This document shows positions 46,023-55,712 of a stretch of DNA of 64,000 nt, one piece after another. The DNA comes from Nitratiruptor sp. SB155-2 (lineage in GTDB: Bacteria; Campylobacterota; Campylobacteria; Campylobacterales; Nitratiruptoraceae), in contig NC_009662.1 in assembly GCF_000010325.1 (NCBI RefSeq), positions 1,446,501-1,510,500 on the forward strand. The letters are read 5' to 3'. A program made the translations under genes and the position numbers. Under the pieces are notes generated by a model. That model worked only from the letters and a program-made list of their open reading frames with translations, did not search any database and was not told where the DNA came from. Each line of letters opens with the position of its first letter. Positions within the stretch are counted from its first letter, which is position 1.

Positions 46023-47585
46023 TTAAACCTTTATTCCAAACCAGGTTTTGAGGTTTTTACTTCTCTCTATTTTTGGTAAAAGCGCCTCATAAATTCCGTG
46101 TGTACCGATAATTGCGGTAATCATCGATGCCAAAATACCGATACTCATGGTGATCGCAAAACCTTTGATAGGTCCCGTACCATATGCATAGAGCACTACC
46201 GCTGCGATAAGGGTCGTGATATTTGCATCCAAAATAGCACTCATAGCATTTTTATATCCTTGTTCAATCGCCTTTTTGATACTCACACCCTCTCTCAGCA
46301 GCTCTCGTATACGCTCATTGATAATGACATTTGCATCCACTGCCATACCGACCGTCAAAACGATACCGGCCATGCCAGGCAGCGTCAGCGTCGCTCCAAA
46401 AAGGGCCATAACACCGATAATCAAAAAGAGGTTGGCCACCAAAGCGATATCGGCAATGATTCCAGCAATTCCATAGTAAAAGATCATAAAAAGAACTACC
46501 AGCACAAAGCCGCTCACCAAAGCGATAAGACTTTGTCTGATACTGTCAGCCCCAAGACTTGGACCGATACTTCTTTTTTCTTCCATATACACAGGAGCCA
46601 AAAGAGCACCACTTCGAAGAGCGATGGCCACATCATGCGCTTCTGCTACTGTAAAACCACCACTGATCTGACCGCTTCCACCACCGATTCGCTCTCGAAT
46701 CACAGGTGCAGAGTAGATTACATTGTCCAAAACAACAGCCAATCTTTTGCCAACATTTTTTGCTGTAAAATCACCAAAAATTCTTGCCCCTTCACTGTTG
46801 AGGGTAAAGTTGATTACCGGCTGATTGTTTTGATCAAATGCAACTCTGGCGTCCTTGATCATACTTCCATCAAGAATCGGAATCTCTTTGACAAGATATT
46901 TTCTACCGTGCCTGTCTTTGAGAATCACATCGCCATATTCTGCTGCCTCTTCTGGAGTCATCGTATCTACTCGAGCTTGTCTTGCTTCATCTACAGCCAT
47001 CAACTGCAGATGGGCGGCTTTTGCGATAAGTTTTCGAACCCGCTGCTCCTGTTCAGGAGTTTTGATACCGGGAAGCTCCACCAAAATCTTGTCTTTTCCC
47101 TGCTTCGCTACAGTTGGCTCAGCCAAACCGAACTGGTCGAGTCTGTTTCGTATCGTATCGACTGCCTGTTTAATCGCATACTCTTTGATCGACTCAATCT
47201 CTTTTGGTGTCAATGTCAACGTATAGTGCAAACCCTCTTTTTTTATAACAATACCTGGCTCTTTTTGAATGAACTCTTCTATCTTTGGCGCATCGTCTTT
47301 ATCCAAAAGGGTAAACTCGATTTTTTTATCGCCAATTTTCAGATCTTCGAGCAAAATATCGTTTTGTTCAGAAAAATACTTGATACTCGAAGCGATGCTT
47401 TTGATTTTTGACTCGATCGCCTTTTTCGTATCGACGCCAAGAAGCATATGGAGTCCACCTTGCAGATCAAGGCCCAGTGTGATTTTGGGACCGCTTTTGA
47501 GTCCCAATATGGATGGAACAGATAAAGCGATACCAACGATAAAAACGGCTACAAAAAGTACAAAGCGCCAATTCGTCCAACGCAT
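46023..47585 (-). CDS. secD: Protein translocase subunit SecD
   Basis: A 520-residue SecD with six membrane spans and a large periplasmic P1 domain. Motifs are [16 protein letters not shown] near 36-51, [32 protein letters not shown], and [17 protein letters not shown] longer P1 insertion distinguishes SecD from SecF. It lies three bases after yajC. Confidence 0.96.
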   Translation of the reverse strand: MRWTNWRFVLFVAVFIVGIALSVPSILGLKSGPKITLGLDLQGGLHMLLGVDTKKAIESKIKSIASSIKYFSEQNDILLEDLKIGDKKIEFTLLDKDDAPKIEEFIQKEPGIVIKKEGLHYTLTLTPKEIESIKEYAIKQAVDTIRNRLDQFGLAEPTVAKQGKDKILVELPGIKTPEQEQRVRKLIAKAAHLQLMAVDEARQARVDTMTPEEAAEYGDVILKDRHGRKYLVKEIPILDGSMIKDARVAFDQNNQPVINFTLNSEGARIFGDFTAKNVGKRLAVVLDNVIYSAPVIRERIGGGSGQISGGFTVAEAHDVAIALRSGALLAPVYMEEKRSIGPSLGADSIRQSLIALVSGFVLVVLFMIFYYGIAGIIADIALVANLFLIIGVMALFGATLTLPGMAGIVLTVGMAVDANVIINERIRELLREGVSIKKAIEQGYKNAMSAILDANITTLIAAVVLYAYGTGPIKGFAITMSIGILASMITAIIGTHGIYEALLPKIERSKNLKTWFGIKV

Positions 47586-47588
47586 GGA

Positions 47589-47864
47589 TCAACTTTTCAG
47601 TTTTTTTGCAATGAAGCTTTTATCGATCTTTACTTCGGTATTGTCATCGATTTTTGCTTTGATAAAATCCTCTTCATTTTTCACCACTTCGGCTATAATA
47701 CCACCAGAGGTGACGATCTTATCACCTTTTTTCAGGTTGTTGACCATCTCTTTATGTTTTTTTGCCTGCTGTTGCTGCGGTCTGATGATCAAAAAGTAAA
47801 AGATCGCAAAGATTATGATAAGGGGAAGGAGTGATCCGAGAATGTTCGCACCCTGTTGCTGCAT
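47589..47864 (-). CDS. yajC: Preprotein translocase subunit YajC
   Basis: A 91-residue inner-membrane protein, accessory to SecDF. One hydrophobic segment (about 10-28) runs into RPQQQQAKKHKEMVNNLKKG and DKIVTSGGIIAEV, typical of YajC. A ribosome site (AAAGGA) precedes the ATG. The start codon overlaps that of the divergent lnt gene in CATG. It heads the long minus-strand operon that runs to the magIII-like gene. Confidence 0.94.
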   Translation of the reverse strand: MQQQGANILGSLLPLIIIFAIFYFLIIRPQQQQAKKHKEMVNNLKKGDKIVTSGGIIAEVVKNEEDFIKAKIDDNTEVKIDKSFIAKKLKS

Positions 47865-49131
47865 GAAAGATCCTTTGTTTCAAAAATTTAGGGGATATTT
47901 TACCATTACTTTGTTAATAAAATCCTTTCTTATAGCACTCCTTTTTTCCCTTTTTCTTTTCTTGGACTATTTCGAAATGCACAGCACGTTCTTGACGTCA
48001 TTTTTCGCATTGACAGCTTTTTATCTCCTGCTCAAACAAAGAAAGATTTTTTGGAGCGGATTTTTCATAGGTATCTTTTGGTTTTGGTGGATAGGACTCA
48101 GTTTTCGCTACTATGAACTGCACTGGATGATACCAATCATCATTTTTTTTGTAGGTTTCGTATATGGAGTCATTTTTCTATCAGGATATTTTTTAACGGA
48201 CTGCTTTGCTTCTTTTTTTCCAAAATATTCTACGCACTTGCAAACACTTTTTCGGGCATCTTTTTTGCTAACGCTAAGCTACATTCGCCCCTTTGGCTTC
48301 AACTGGTTTATTCCAGAAATTGCTCTCGTGCCAACCTATTTTGCATTCGATAAGCTCTCTTTTGCCATGTTCCTTGTTATCTTGGTTCTTTTTATCCGTT
48401 TGAAAAAATGGTACCGCTTTCTTCCCCCTCTTGGACTTCTTTTGATCGTGCAACCGCACAATCCCGCACCGCTTGCTCCTGTGAAGATTGATCTTGTAAC
48501 AACCCATATCCCTCAGTCCGTCAAATGGAATCCAAGATATAAAGAGAACATAATCGATAACAACTTCAAAGCCATCCACCAAGCTATTGAAAAAAAATAT
48601 GACCTTGTAGTACTACCTGAAAGTGCATTTCCACTTTTTTTGGACCACGACCCCATTGTACTAGATCGCCTGCTTACACTCAGTCACAAAATAGCCATCG
48701 TCACGGGAGCCCTTTCATTTAAAAACGGAAAAAACTACAACTCCACCTATGTCTTAGTCAATGGGCGTTATACCATTATCGACAAAGTGATTCTCGTTCC
48801 TTTCGGCGAAGAGATACCTCTCCCGGATCCTCTCGCAAAATGGGTCAACGATCTCTTTTTCAATGGTGCCAGCGACTATCAACACGCAAAAAAACCTCAT
48901 ATTTTTACTATCAAGGGTGTAGCTTTTACAAATGCCATCTGCTATGAAGCGACACATCCTATCATCTATACCACTCCCACTCGCTACATCATCGCCATCT
49001 CGAACAATGCATGGTTTCTCCCTTCTTATGAGCCAAATTTACAAAATCTTATAATCAGATATTATGCTACAATACACAAAAAAGTGGTCTATCACGCAAC
49101 AAATATCGCTAAGACAGAGGTTATTCGATGA
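47863..49131 (+). CDS. lnt: Apolipoprotein N-acyltransferase
   Basis: An inner-membrane enzyme of about 422 residues that adds the third acyl chain to lipoproteins. Five or six membrane segments precede a nitrilase-like domain holding the catalytic triad: Glu in VVLPESAFP, Lys in SFKNGKNYNS, and Cys in NAICYEATHP. It is shorter than E. coli Lnt (512). The ATG at 47863 lacks a ribosome site and overlaps the divergent yajC start; a later TTG (47911) cannot be excluded. It is joined to cysK by an ATGA overlap. Confidence 0.86.
   Translation: MKDPLFQKFRGYFTITLLIKSFLIALLFSLFLFLDYFEMHSTFLTSFFALTAFYLLLKQRKIFWSGFFIGIFWFWWIGLSFRYYELHWMIPIIIFFVGFVYGVIFLSGYFLTDCFASFFPKYSTHLQTLFRASFLLTLSYIRPFGFNWFIPEIALVPTYFAFDKLSFAMFLVILVLFIRLKKWYRFLPPLGLLLIVQPHNPAPLAPVKIDLVTTHIPQSVKWNPRYKENIIDNNFKAIHQAIEKKYDLVVLPESAFPLFLDHDPIVLDRLLTLSHKIAIVTGALSFKNGKNYNSTYVLVNGRYTIIDKVILVPFGEEIPLPDPLAKWVNDLFFNGASDYQHAKKPHIFTIKGVAFTNAICYEATHPIIYTTPTRYIIAISNNAWFLPSYEPNLQNLIIRYYATIHKKVVYHATNIAKTEVIR
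47897..47902 (-). promoter_or_regulatory. Extended -10 promoter for the yajC operon
   Basis: On the minus strand TGGTAAAAT fits an extended -10 box, with the hexamer TAAAAT 33 bp upstream of the yajC ATG. The site lies within the 5' end of the lnt reading frame if lnt starts at 47863. Confidence 0.45.
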
Positions 49132-50009
49132 TTGCAAACAATATCACTGAACTCATAGGCAAAACGCCGCTTTTGAAAATAGAAAACAATATCTATGCGA
49201 AGTGCGAATTTAAAAACCCAGGTGGTAGCGTAAAAGACAGGATAGCTCTCAATATGATCCAAGAGGCCATGAACCGCGGAGAAATATCGCCAAAAACACC
49301 CATAGTCGAGCCAACAAGTGGCAATACTGGGATCGCCATAGCCATGATCGCGGCGGCTCTTGGCTTGCAAGCCATCATCGTCATGCCAGAATCGATGAGT
49401 ATCGAAAGAAGAAAATTGATGCAATATCTTGGTGCAAAACTGATTTTGACTCCGGCCGAACAGGGGATGAAAGGCGCTATCGAAAAAGCATTGGAGCTCA
49501 AACGCCAAGGAGCTTTCATGCTCAATCAGTTCGAAAATCCAGACAACCCGGCGATGCATGAAAAAACCACAGGACCAGAAATCATACAAGAGTGTCCCGA
49601 TATTGGAATATTCGTCGCAGGTGTCGGAACAGGCGGTACGATTACCGGTGTAGGACGTGCCTTAAAAAAGCATAATCCAAATGTAAAACTCGTCGCGGTG
49701 GAACCAAAAAAGAGTCCCGTTCTAAGTGGCGGTCATCCGGGAGTTCATAAAATCCAAGGTATTGGCGCCGGATTCATTCCAAAAATTGTCGACACTTCCC
49801 TTTTTAGTGAAATCATCCAAATAGAAGATGAAGAGGCGATTTTGACAAGCCAAGAACTTGCAAAAACGAAAGGGATTCTTGTAGGTATCAGTAGCGGTGC
49901 CAATATTGCCGCGGCCATGAAACTCGCCAAAAAGTATCCACACAAAAAAATCGTTACCGTTTTGTGTGATACGGCCGAGCGCTATCTCTCAACGGAGCTT
50001 TTCGGGTAG
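49128..50009 (+). CDS. cysK: Cysteine synthase (O-acetylserine sulfhydrylase)
   Basis: A 293-residue PLP enzyme making cysteine from O-acetylserine and sulfide. The PLP lysine is K36 in NPGGSVKDRIA, the substrate loop is PTSGNTG, the phosphate loop is GVGTGGTITGVG, and the C-terminal Ser site is in GISSGANIAAA. CysK and CysM are not easily told apart; the length is close to CysM (303). It overlaps lnt by 4 bp and shares a base with the following gene (TAGTG). Confidence 0.92.
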   Translation: MIANNITELIGKTPLLKIENNIYAKCEFKNPGGSVKDRIALNMIQEAMNRGEISPKTPIVEPTSGNTGIAIAMIAAALGLQAIIVMPESMSIERRKLMQYLGAKLILTPAEQGMKGAIEKALELKRQGAFMLNQFENPDNPAMHEKTTGPEIIQECPDIGIFVAGVGTGGTITGVGRALKKHNPNVKLVAVEPKKSPVLSGGHPGVHKIQGIGAGFIPKIVDTSLFSEIIQIEDEEAILTSQELAKTKGILVGISSGANIAAAMKLAKKYPHKKIVTVLCDTAERYLSTELFG

Positions 50010-50608
50010 TGACACCACTCTTTTTTGAAACAGTCCGCATCAGGAATGGAGAGATATATCATATCCACTACCACAATCTCCGTCTCAACAGAACGATACA
50101 GCGCCATTTTCCCATGCGAAAGTCCATCGATTTAAGAGATTTTATAGACCCTCCACAAGAGGGACTTTACCGTTGCAAAATTATCTATTCAGATACAGTT
50201 CACTCAGTTGAATACTTCCCTTACAAAGCAAAAAGCTTCCATGCATTTACCCTTGTTCCTATTGATTTTGAGTACTCTTTTAAATATCTTGATCGCAAAA
50301 ACATCGAGACAGTATCGACTTCGGTATCTACAGACGATGCTATTTTTGTCAAAGATGGCCTTTTAACGGACACTTCCATCGCCAATATCGCATTTTTGTA
50401 TAAAAAGAGCTGGATCACTCCCAAAAAACCTCTGCTTCCAGGAACGACCCGAATGCGTTTGATGGAAGCGAGAAAATTGCAAGTAGCCGATATTGAAGTG
50501 GATGATCTTGAAAAATTTGAACAGATGGCGATAATGAATGCTATGATAGACTTTCTTCCCTTACAGGGTGTCACCATCCAATCCAAAAGGAGAATTTATG
50601 CTTTATGA
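50009..50608 (+). CDS. Class IV aminotransferase, ADC-lyase-like
   Basis: A 199-residue PLP fold-type IV protein. The PLP lysine is probably in FKYLDRKNIE (about residue 93-96). Other family traits are LFFETVRIRNGEIYH at the N-terminus, LLTDTSIANI and LLPGTTRMRLMEARKL. It is much shorter than BCAT (about 300) and shorter than PabC (about 270), which fits small PabC-like proteins of this class that make p-aminobenzoate for folate. The start is GTG overlapping the cysK stop. Assignment as PabC is likely but not certain. Confidence 0.68.
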   Translation: MTPLFFETVRIRNGEIYHIHYHNLRLNRTIQRHFPMRKSIDLRDFIDPPQEGLYRCKIIYSDTVHSVEYFPYKAKSFHAFTLVPIDFEYSFKYLDRKNIETVSTSVSTDDAIFVKDGLLTDTSIANIAFLYKKSWITPKKPLLPGTTRMRLMEARKLQVADIEVDDLEKFEQMAIMNAMIDFLPLQGVTIQSKRRIYAL

Positions 50609-51038
50609 TCTGTTGCAAGATGAAGAGTTTAGTGTCATTTTAAAAAATCATGCGACTGACATCATCGAATATCTGTTTGAAAAAAACCAGGAGTTTGGTA
50701 TATTGGTCGATTTGAATGCCGTCACTTTCGAGCCGATGCTGCCAGAAGAGATCTATAAGAATCTTCCAGAATTTACCCTCTTTCTTTTGATGAATTACAC
50801 CTATGAAAGCGCGCATCTTGAAGATGGCCAACTCTCATTTGAAGCAGGGTTTGGTCCCCAAAATTTTGGATCTAAAGTTACTGTACCGATTGAAGCGATA
50901 GTTCAGATCATTGTAGACGAAACACCGATCTTCGTCAATCTAACCGCTTCCATCGCAAAAAAACCCAAACCCAAATCATCCATGGAGGCCCTGCTTTCCA
51001 ATCCGGAAAACAGGCGTTTTTTAAAAAAAGAGGATTAG
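50598..51038 (+). CDS. Small acidic protein, possibly SspB-like
   Basis: A protein of 146 residues from the ATG at 50598 with AGGAGA upstream. Residues 20-120 resemble SspB, the ClpXP adaptor: a helix (IIEYLFEKNQEF) followed by beta strands with GILVDLNAV, QLSFEAGFG and VTVPIEAIVQIIVDET, aligning with the FNARFGG and VP-AAVLAIYARENG blocks of SspB. The tail (KKPKPKSSMEALLSNPENRRF) is linker-like with a conserved-looking end, as SspB has for docking to ClpX. This is my own pattern match; identity is low. The convergent LysR gene overlaps its end by 4 bp. Confidence 0.55.
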   Translation: MLYDLLQDEEFSVILKNHATDIIEYLFEKNQEFGILVDLNAVTFEPMLPEEIYKNLPEFTLFLLMNYTYESAHLEDGQLSFEAGFGPQNFGSKVTVPIEAIVQIIVDETPIFVNLTASIAKKPKPKSSMEALLSNPENRRFLKKED

Positions 51039-51934
51039 TGGCGCAATTTGAAAAGATGATCCACGATATTCATTAAAAATGGATCATTCTTTCGCTCTTT
51101 GAGATAGCAGATATAGAGTTTTCTTTTGATTTTAACGCCTTTGATTTTGGCTTCGAAAAGTCGTCCCTGTTTTACCTCATCCTCGATCGCATATCGCGAA
51201 ATGATAGAAACGGTTGGATGCTCTTTATCCACAGGACTTCGTAAAATGGAATTGACAACTGCAGTGGAAGAACTCACTTCACTGATCACATTGAACTTTT
51301 TACAACTAAGCCCCAGATTCTCGAAAACTTCCGCAACCATCTTTCTTGTATGGCTCCCCTCTTCTCTACATATCCAGTTAAATTTGTAAAGCTCTTCTGG
51401 TCGAACATATTTTGGCAGTTTCGTATTACTAAATAGCACCAGTTCATCATCCATCCATTCGCGATAAACCAAACCCTCTTTCATAACGGGAGATTCGATG
51501 AGACCAAGATCATATTTTTTTTCCAATACGTTATCGACGATATTCTTACTTACATCGATCTGAAGCAATATATCGTTTTGTATGATCTTTTTGAGCTCGG
51601 GCAGTATTTGAGGCAAGATATAATTTCCTATCGTAAAAGAAGCACCAATGATGAACGTTATCTCTTTATTGATAATCTTCAGAAGTTCTTGCTCCGCATT
51701 TTGTATACATTTGGATATTCTTTGTACGATCTTGTAAACCTCTTCGCCCTCTTTCGTTAATCGCACCCCATTCTTTTTCCGCTCAATCAGCTTTGCGTCA
51801 AGCTGCTCTTCTAAAAACTTGATCTGCTGTGTCACTGCCGGCTGACTGATACCAAGCTTTGCACTCGCTTTTGAAAAACTACGCTCTTTTACAACCACCA
51901 AAAAGGTTTCTAATTTCGTAAAATCCTTTATCAT
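51035..51934 (-). CDS. LysR-family transcriptional regulator
   Basis: A 299-residue regulator. The N-terminal winged helix-turn-helix (KLETFLVVVKERSFSKASAKLGISQPAVTQ begins at residue 7; key residues are S19-F20 and Q31-P32-A33-V34-T35) is followed by a helical linker and a periplasmic-binding-type effector domain. The effector is unknown. It lies beside cysK and could act on sulfur genes like CysB/Cbl, but nothing in the sequence ties it to them. It has its own promoter and is divergent from the uvrD/rep helicase gene. Confidence 0.9.
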   Translation of the reverse strand: MIKDFTKLETFLVVVKERSFSKASAKLGISQPAVTQQIKFLEEQLDAKLIERKKNGVRLTKEGEEVYKIVQRISKCIQNAEQELLKIINKEITFIIGASFTIGNYILPQILPELKKIIQNDILLQIDVSKNIVDNVLEKKYDLGLIESPVMKEGLVYREWMDDELVLFSNTKLPKYVRPEELYKFNWICREEGSHTRKMVAEVFENLGLSCKKFNVISEVSSSTAVVNSILRSPVDKEHPTVSIISRYAIEDEVKQGRLFEAKIKGVKIKRKLYICYLKERKNDPFLMNIVDHLFKLRH

Positions 51935-51970
51935 TTCGATCCTCTTTGTAGAGATTTTTCACTTATCGTT

Positions 51971-51999
51971 ATTATAACAACATTTTATAGAATTTTCAA
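51971..51999 (-). promoter_or_regulatory. Sigma-70 promoter of the LysR gene
   Basis: On the minus strand TTGAAA (51994-51999) and TATAAT (51971-51976) are separated by exactly 17 bp, about 37 bp before the start codon at 51934. An ATAATA-rich stretch upstream could be the regulator's own site, but no clear T-N11-A dyad was picked out. Confidence 0.6.
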
Positions 52000-52053
52000 A
52001 ATAATAATCTTTTCCTATAATATTCCTCAAAACAGATTAAGTTCGTTATTTGA

Positions 52054-52059
52054 TATAAT
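52054..52059 (+). promoter_or_regulatory. Extended -10 promoter of the helicase operon
   Basis: TGATATAAT, an extended -10 box, lies 26 bp before the uvrD/rep ATG at 52085. The expected -35 region has no clear hexamer. The 150-bp gap between the LysR gene and this start is otherwise AT-rich and noncoding. Confidence 0.5.
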
Positions 52060-52084
52060 AATTAATAAAATTAAAAGAAGTACT

Positions 52085-54130
52085 ATGGAGAAAATTTTAG
52101 AAGATCTCAACGAAGCACAAAGGGAAGCCGCACAAACAGTAGACGGTCCCATACTGATATTAGCGGGAGCAGGGAGCGGAAAAACGAAAACGATAACGAC
52201 GCGGCTCGCTTATCTCATCAGTCTAGGTATCGACCCGGCTTCCATCCTCACTCTAACATTTACCAACAAAGCGGCAAAAGAGATGAGAGAGCGGGCTCTG
52301 TCGATGCTCGATTCGGCCCTTTATCCTCCTTTACTTTGTACATTTCATAAATTTGGTCTACTTTTTTTAAAATTTCACATCGACAAACTGGATCGAGACA
52401 ACAACTTCGTCATCATCGATACGGATGACAAAAAAAGAATCATCAAATCTTTCAAACCAGATCTCCCCGTCTCCTTAGTCGCAAGCGAAATCTCGAAATA
52501 CAAAAATTCCCTTATCACTCCGGAAGAGGCCATAGCAAGTGCGAGACTTCCAAACTTTAAAAAAATTTCCAGTCTTTATAAAAGGTATCAAGACTACCTA
52601 TTGGAAAACAATCTTGTGGATTTCGATGATCTTTTGGTACTGACCTATACTATTTTAGATCAAGATAAAGAGCTTTGCGAAACAATCAGCAACAAATATC
52701 AGTTCATCATGATCGACGAGTATCAAGATACGAATGAACTGCAAAACAGACTGGTACAAAAACTTTGCAGCCAACACAACAATATCTGCGTCGTGGGAGA
52801 TGATGACCAAAGCATTTATGGATGGCGGGGCGCCAATGTCAAAAATATTTTGGAGTTTCCAAATCAATTTGACAATGTCAAAATCATCAAACTGGAAAAC
52901 AACTATCGATCCACCAAAAAGATCCTTGAAGCGGCCAACAATTTAATTCAGCACAACAGAAACAGACTCGGCAAAAAACTTGTCTCCACCATGGATGATG
53001 GTCAAGATATCGAAATATTGGCATTGCATGACGAACAAGAAGAAGCACTGGAAATAGGCAAAAGAATACAAAAACTCATAGATGCAGGAGTAAGACCCAG
53101 TGAAATCGCCGTACTTTTTCGTATCAATGCACTCTCGCGCTCCATCGAAGAGGCTTTCAATAAACTCAAAATCAACTTTAAACTCGTCGGAGCCATCCGA
53201 TTCTATGAACGGGCGGAAGTGAAAGATATCATTAGCTACCTTCGTATTATCACCAATCCGTGCGACGAGTTTTCCCTCAAACGCATCATCAATAGGCCAA
53301 AACGGGGTATCGGAAAAGCTACTTACGAAAAGCTTTTACAAAAAGCGAATGAGAAGGATGAATGTATCTTGGAGATGCTCTTGCATACAAGTGAAGAAGA
53401 TCTAGCCCAAATCATCGGGAAAAAGAGTGCGAAAACCATTCTTGCATTCCTTCACAATCTCAAATATCTCAAAGAACTCAGCGAAGAGAGTCTTTATAAC
53501 TTTCTGGAGGAATTCGACAGGACTCTCGGTATCAAAGAGTACTATCGAGCACTGCCTGACGGCTTGGAAAGAGTTGCAAATATAGACGAATTTTACGGAA
53601 TGTTTCGTGACTACATCAAACAGAATCCTCAAAACTCTCTTGATGATTTCATCAACGATATCTCTTTACAGTCGGACCAAGACCAAATAGGCGGTGAAGC
53701 CGTCTCCATCATGAGCGTTCATGCCAGCAAAGGGCTTGAATTTGAACATCTTTTCGTCATCGGAATGGAAGAGGGATTTTTCCCTCTAACCGGTGATGGC
53801 TGCGACATCGAAGAGGAGCGTAGACTAGGATACGTGGCTATTACAAGAGCCAAAAGAGGTCTTGTCCTCTCCCATGTAAAAAGCAGATTTTACAAAGGAC
53901 GAAGAGCGTATCTGGAGAAAAGTAGATTTTTGGGTGAAGCAGGTCTATGCAAATCAAGTATCAAAATAGAAAAAAGCGTTGGATTTAAAAAGGGCGATCT
54001 TGTCAAACATAAAATATTTGGCATAGGACGTGTCATTGGAGTCAGCAAAGCTGGACGGGAATTTAAACTCACTATCAACTTTTCCGGCCAGCAGCGCGAT
54101 ATTTTAAGCTCTTTCGTGGAGCGGGCATGA
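52085..54130 (+). CDS. UvrD/Rep/PcrA-type DNA helicase
   Basis: A 681-residue superfamily 1A helicase. The Q motif is LNEAQREAAQ near residue 7. Walker A is LAGAGSGKTKTITTRLAYL, motif II is MIDEYQDTNELQ, motif III is VVGDDDQSIYGWRGA, and the late motifs SVHASKGLEF and VAITRAKRGL are all present. The C-terminal 70 residues form a Tudor-like tail (GDLVKHKIFGIGRVIGV), as in PcrA/UvrD. Length is close to Rep (673). Which of Rep, UvrD or PcrA it replaces is uncertain. It overlaps truB by 4 bp. Confidence 0.93.
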   Translation: MEKILEDLNEAQREAAQTVDGPILILAGAGSGKTKTITTRLAYLISLGIDPASILTLTFTNKAAKEMRERALSMLDSALYPPLLCTFHKFGLLFLKFHIDKLDRDNNFVIIDTDDKKRIIKSFKPDLPVSLVASEISKYKNSLITPEEAIASARLPNFKKISSLYKRYQDYLLENNLVDFDDLLVLTYTILDQDKELCETISNKYQFIMIDEYQDTNELQNRLVQKLCSQHNNICVVGDDDQSIYGWRGANVKNILEFPNQFDNVKIIKLENNYRSTKKILEAANNLIQHNRNRLGKKLVSTMDDGQDIEILALHDEQEEALEIGKRIQKLIDAGVRPSEIAVLFRINALSRSIEEAFNKLKINFKLVGAIRFYERAEVKDIISYLRIITNPCDEFSLKRIINRPKRGIGKATYEKLLQKANEKDECILEMLLHTSEEDLAQIIGKKSAKTILAFLHNLKYLKELSEESLYNFLEEFDRTLGIKEYYRALPDGLERVANIDEFYGMFRDYIKQNPQNSLDDFINDISLQSDQDQIGGEAVSIMSVHASKGLEFEHLFVIGMEEGFFPLTGDGCDIEEERRLGYVAITRAKRGLVLSHVKSRFYKGRRAYLEKSRFLGEAGLCKSSIKIEKSVGFKKGDLVKHKIFGIGRVIGVSKAGREFKLTINFSGQQRDILSSFVERA

Positions 54131-54954
54131 ACCGACTTTTTGTCGCCTACAAACCTCCTTTTGTATCCTCAAACGCCTTTTTACACAAGATAAAAAAAAG
54201 GTATAGAGTCAAAAAGGCTGGGTTTTCCGGTACCCTCGATCCCTTTGCATGCGGTACGCTCATCATCGCATTTGGCGCATACACAAAACTTTTTCGTTTT
54301 TTGCAAAAATACCCTAAACGTTATCGGACCACTATCTGGCTTGGAGCTTCAAGTCCAAGCCTCGATATTGAAAAAATAGAATCGATCCAAGATGTTCCAC
54401 CACTTGATGAACGAACAATCAAAGATATCATCAACTCATTTGTAGGAGAGTTTACCTATATCCCTCCCCTTTTCAGTGCCAAAAAGGTTGGCGGTAAAAG
54501 AGCGTATCACTTCGCAGCAAGAGGCAAACAGATCGACCTCAAACCCGTTACATCCACCATCGAAGAGATTAGCTTTGTGCACTATCGCCATCCATTTATC
54601 ACATTTGAAGCAACTGTGAGCGAGGGAACGTATATTAGAAGTCTGGCTGAAGCGATTGCAAAAAAACTTGGATTTCCTGGAACACTTTCCTATCTCGAGA
54701 GGCTTGCGGAAGGAAAATTTGTCTACGAAAATGAAAACCCCCTCGATCCGGTACAATATCTTCGAACGAAGCAAAATTTTGTCAAAAAAAGCAAAGAGGC
54801 TATTTTTCATGGTGCAAAACTCACCATTGATGATCTTGCATATAAAGAAGATGGTGAATACCACATTCTATTCGACGATTTTTTTGCTATTATTCGCGTT
54901 GAGAAGAAAAAGGTGCGATATCTGCTCAATCAGATTCCAAGAAAGTATCAATGA
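54127..54954 (+). CDS. truB: tRNA pseudouridine-55 synthase
   Basis: A 275-residue synthase for pseudouridine 55 in the tRNA T loop. The catalytic Asp is in GFSGTLDPFACGTLIIAFG (about residue 43). YIPPLFSAKKVGGKRAYHFA and the substrate-recognition stretch ATVSEGTYIRSLAEAI follow. There is no full PUA domain, as is usual for this class. It has 4-bp overlaps with both neighbours. Confidence 0.94.
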   Translation: MNRLFVAYKPPFVSSNAFLHKIKKRYRVKKAGFSGTLDPFACGTLIIAFGAYTKLFRFLQKYPKRYRTTIWLGASSPSLDIEKIESIQDVPPLDERTIKDIINSFVGEFTYIPPLFSAKKVGGKRAYHFAARGKQIDLKPVTSTIEEISFVHYRHPFITFEATVSEGTYIRSLAEAIAKKLGFPGTLSYLERLAEGKFVYENENPLDPVQYLRTKQNFVKKSKEAIFHGAKLTIDDLAYKEDGEYHILFDDFFAIIRVEKKKVRYLLNQIPRKYQ

Positions 54955-55712
54955 AACGAAAAGCTCCAGCAAAAATCAATATTTTTTTAAAAATTGTCGG
55001 GACAAGAGGCAAATATCACGAAATCGCTTCACGGTTTATCCGATACGAGAAGCTTTTCGATGAGATCGCTTTTGTTCCAAGCAAACAAGAAGAGTTCACT
55101 ATAGAAGGCATGAATATTCCTTTGCAATCCAATCTCATCTACAAAGCCTATACAAAACTTAAAGAATTCACACAAAACGGACAACTGGATGCGTTTTTCC
55201 AATCACATAAAGTGGTCTTGAACAAAAACATACCTGAGGGGGCCGGTCTAGGTGGAGGAAGCAGTGATGCGGCAACCTTTTTACTCATGACCAATGAGAT
55301 ACTCTCTTTAAAAATCGATCAAAAAGATTTGATGCATGTAGGTGCAACTGTGGGGGCGGATGTTCCTTTTTTCATTTCAAAACTGCCTGCGGCAAATGTA
55401 ACGGGAATCGGAGAAGTAATCGAACCCTTAGAAGATGAGATTCCTGAAATAGAACTTTTTACACCTTCTGTACACTGTGACACCGCTGCAGTCTATACAC
55501 ATTTTCGACAAAACTTTTTAAACACCATCCAAAAAGAGGTAGCCAAAAAAATGCTACAAAAAACATCCAAAGAGATTGTACGAGAGTATACGCCACTTCA
55601 AGCAAACGATCTGTACAAAAGTGCAGTACAAATTTGCCCTGTACTGCAAAAATATCAAGAAAAATATTTTCTTAGCGGTAGCGGAAGCAGCCTATTTAGG
55701 GAGAAACAATGA
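54951..55712 (+). CDS. ispE: 4-diphosphocytidyl-2-C-methyl-D-erythritol kinase
   Basis: A 253-residue GHMP kinase of the MEP isoprenoid pathway. The ATP loop is [18 protein letters not shown], and [13 protein letters not shown] plus the C-terminal [10 protein letters not shown] are further GHMP motifs. The N-terminus [14 protein letters not shown] is typical of IspE. Length is at the short end (E. coli 283). It overlaps smpB by 4 bp. Confidence 0.94.
   Translation: MKRKAPAKINIFLKIVGTRGKYHEIASRFIRYEKLFDEIAFVPSKQEEFTIEGMNIPLQSNLIYKAYTKLKEFTQNGQLDAFFQSHKVVLNKNIPEGAGLGGGSSDAATFLLMTNEILSLKIDQKDLMHVGATVGADVPFFISKLPAANVTGIGEVIEPLEDEIPEIELFTPSVHCDTAAVYTHFRQNFLNTIQKEVAKKMLQKTSKEIVREYTPLQANDLYKSAVQICPVLQKYQEKYFLSGSGSSLFREKQ

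Noticed and set aside
46098-47411. A 437-codon open frame on the plus strand across secD
   Set aside because: It lies wholly antisense to secD, which has clear family motifs. Its translation is Cys/His/Arg/Ser-rich, as expected from an antisense frame, and it has no convincing start or ribosome site.
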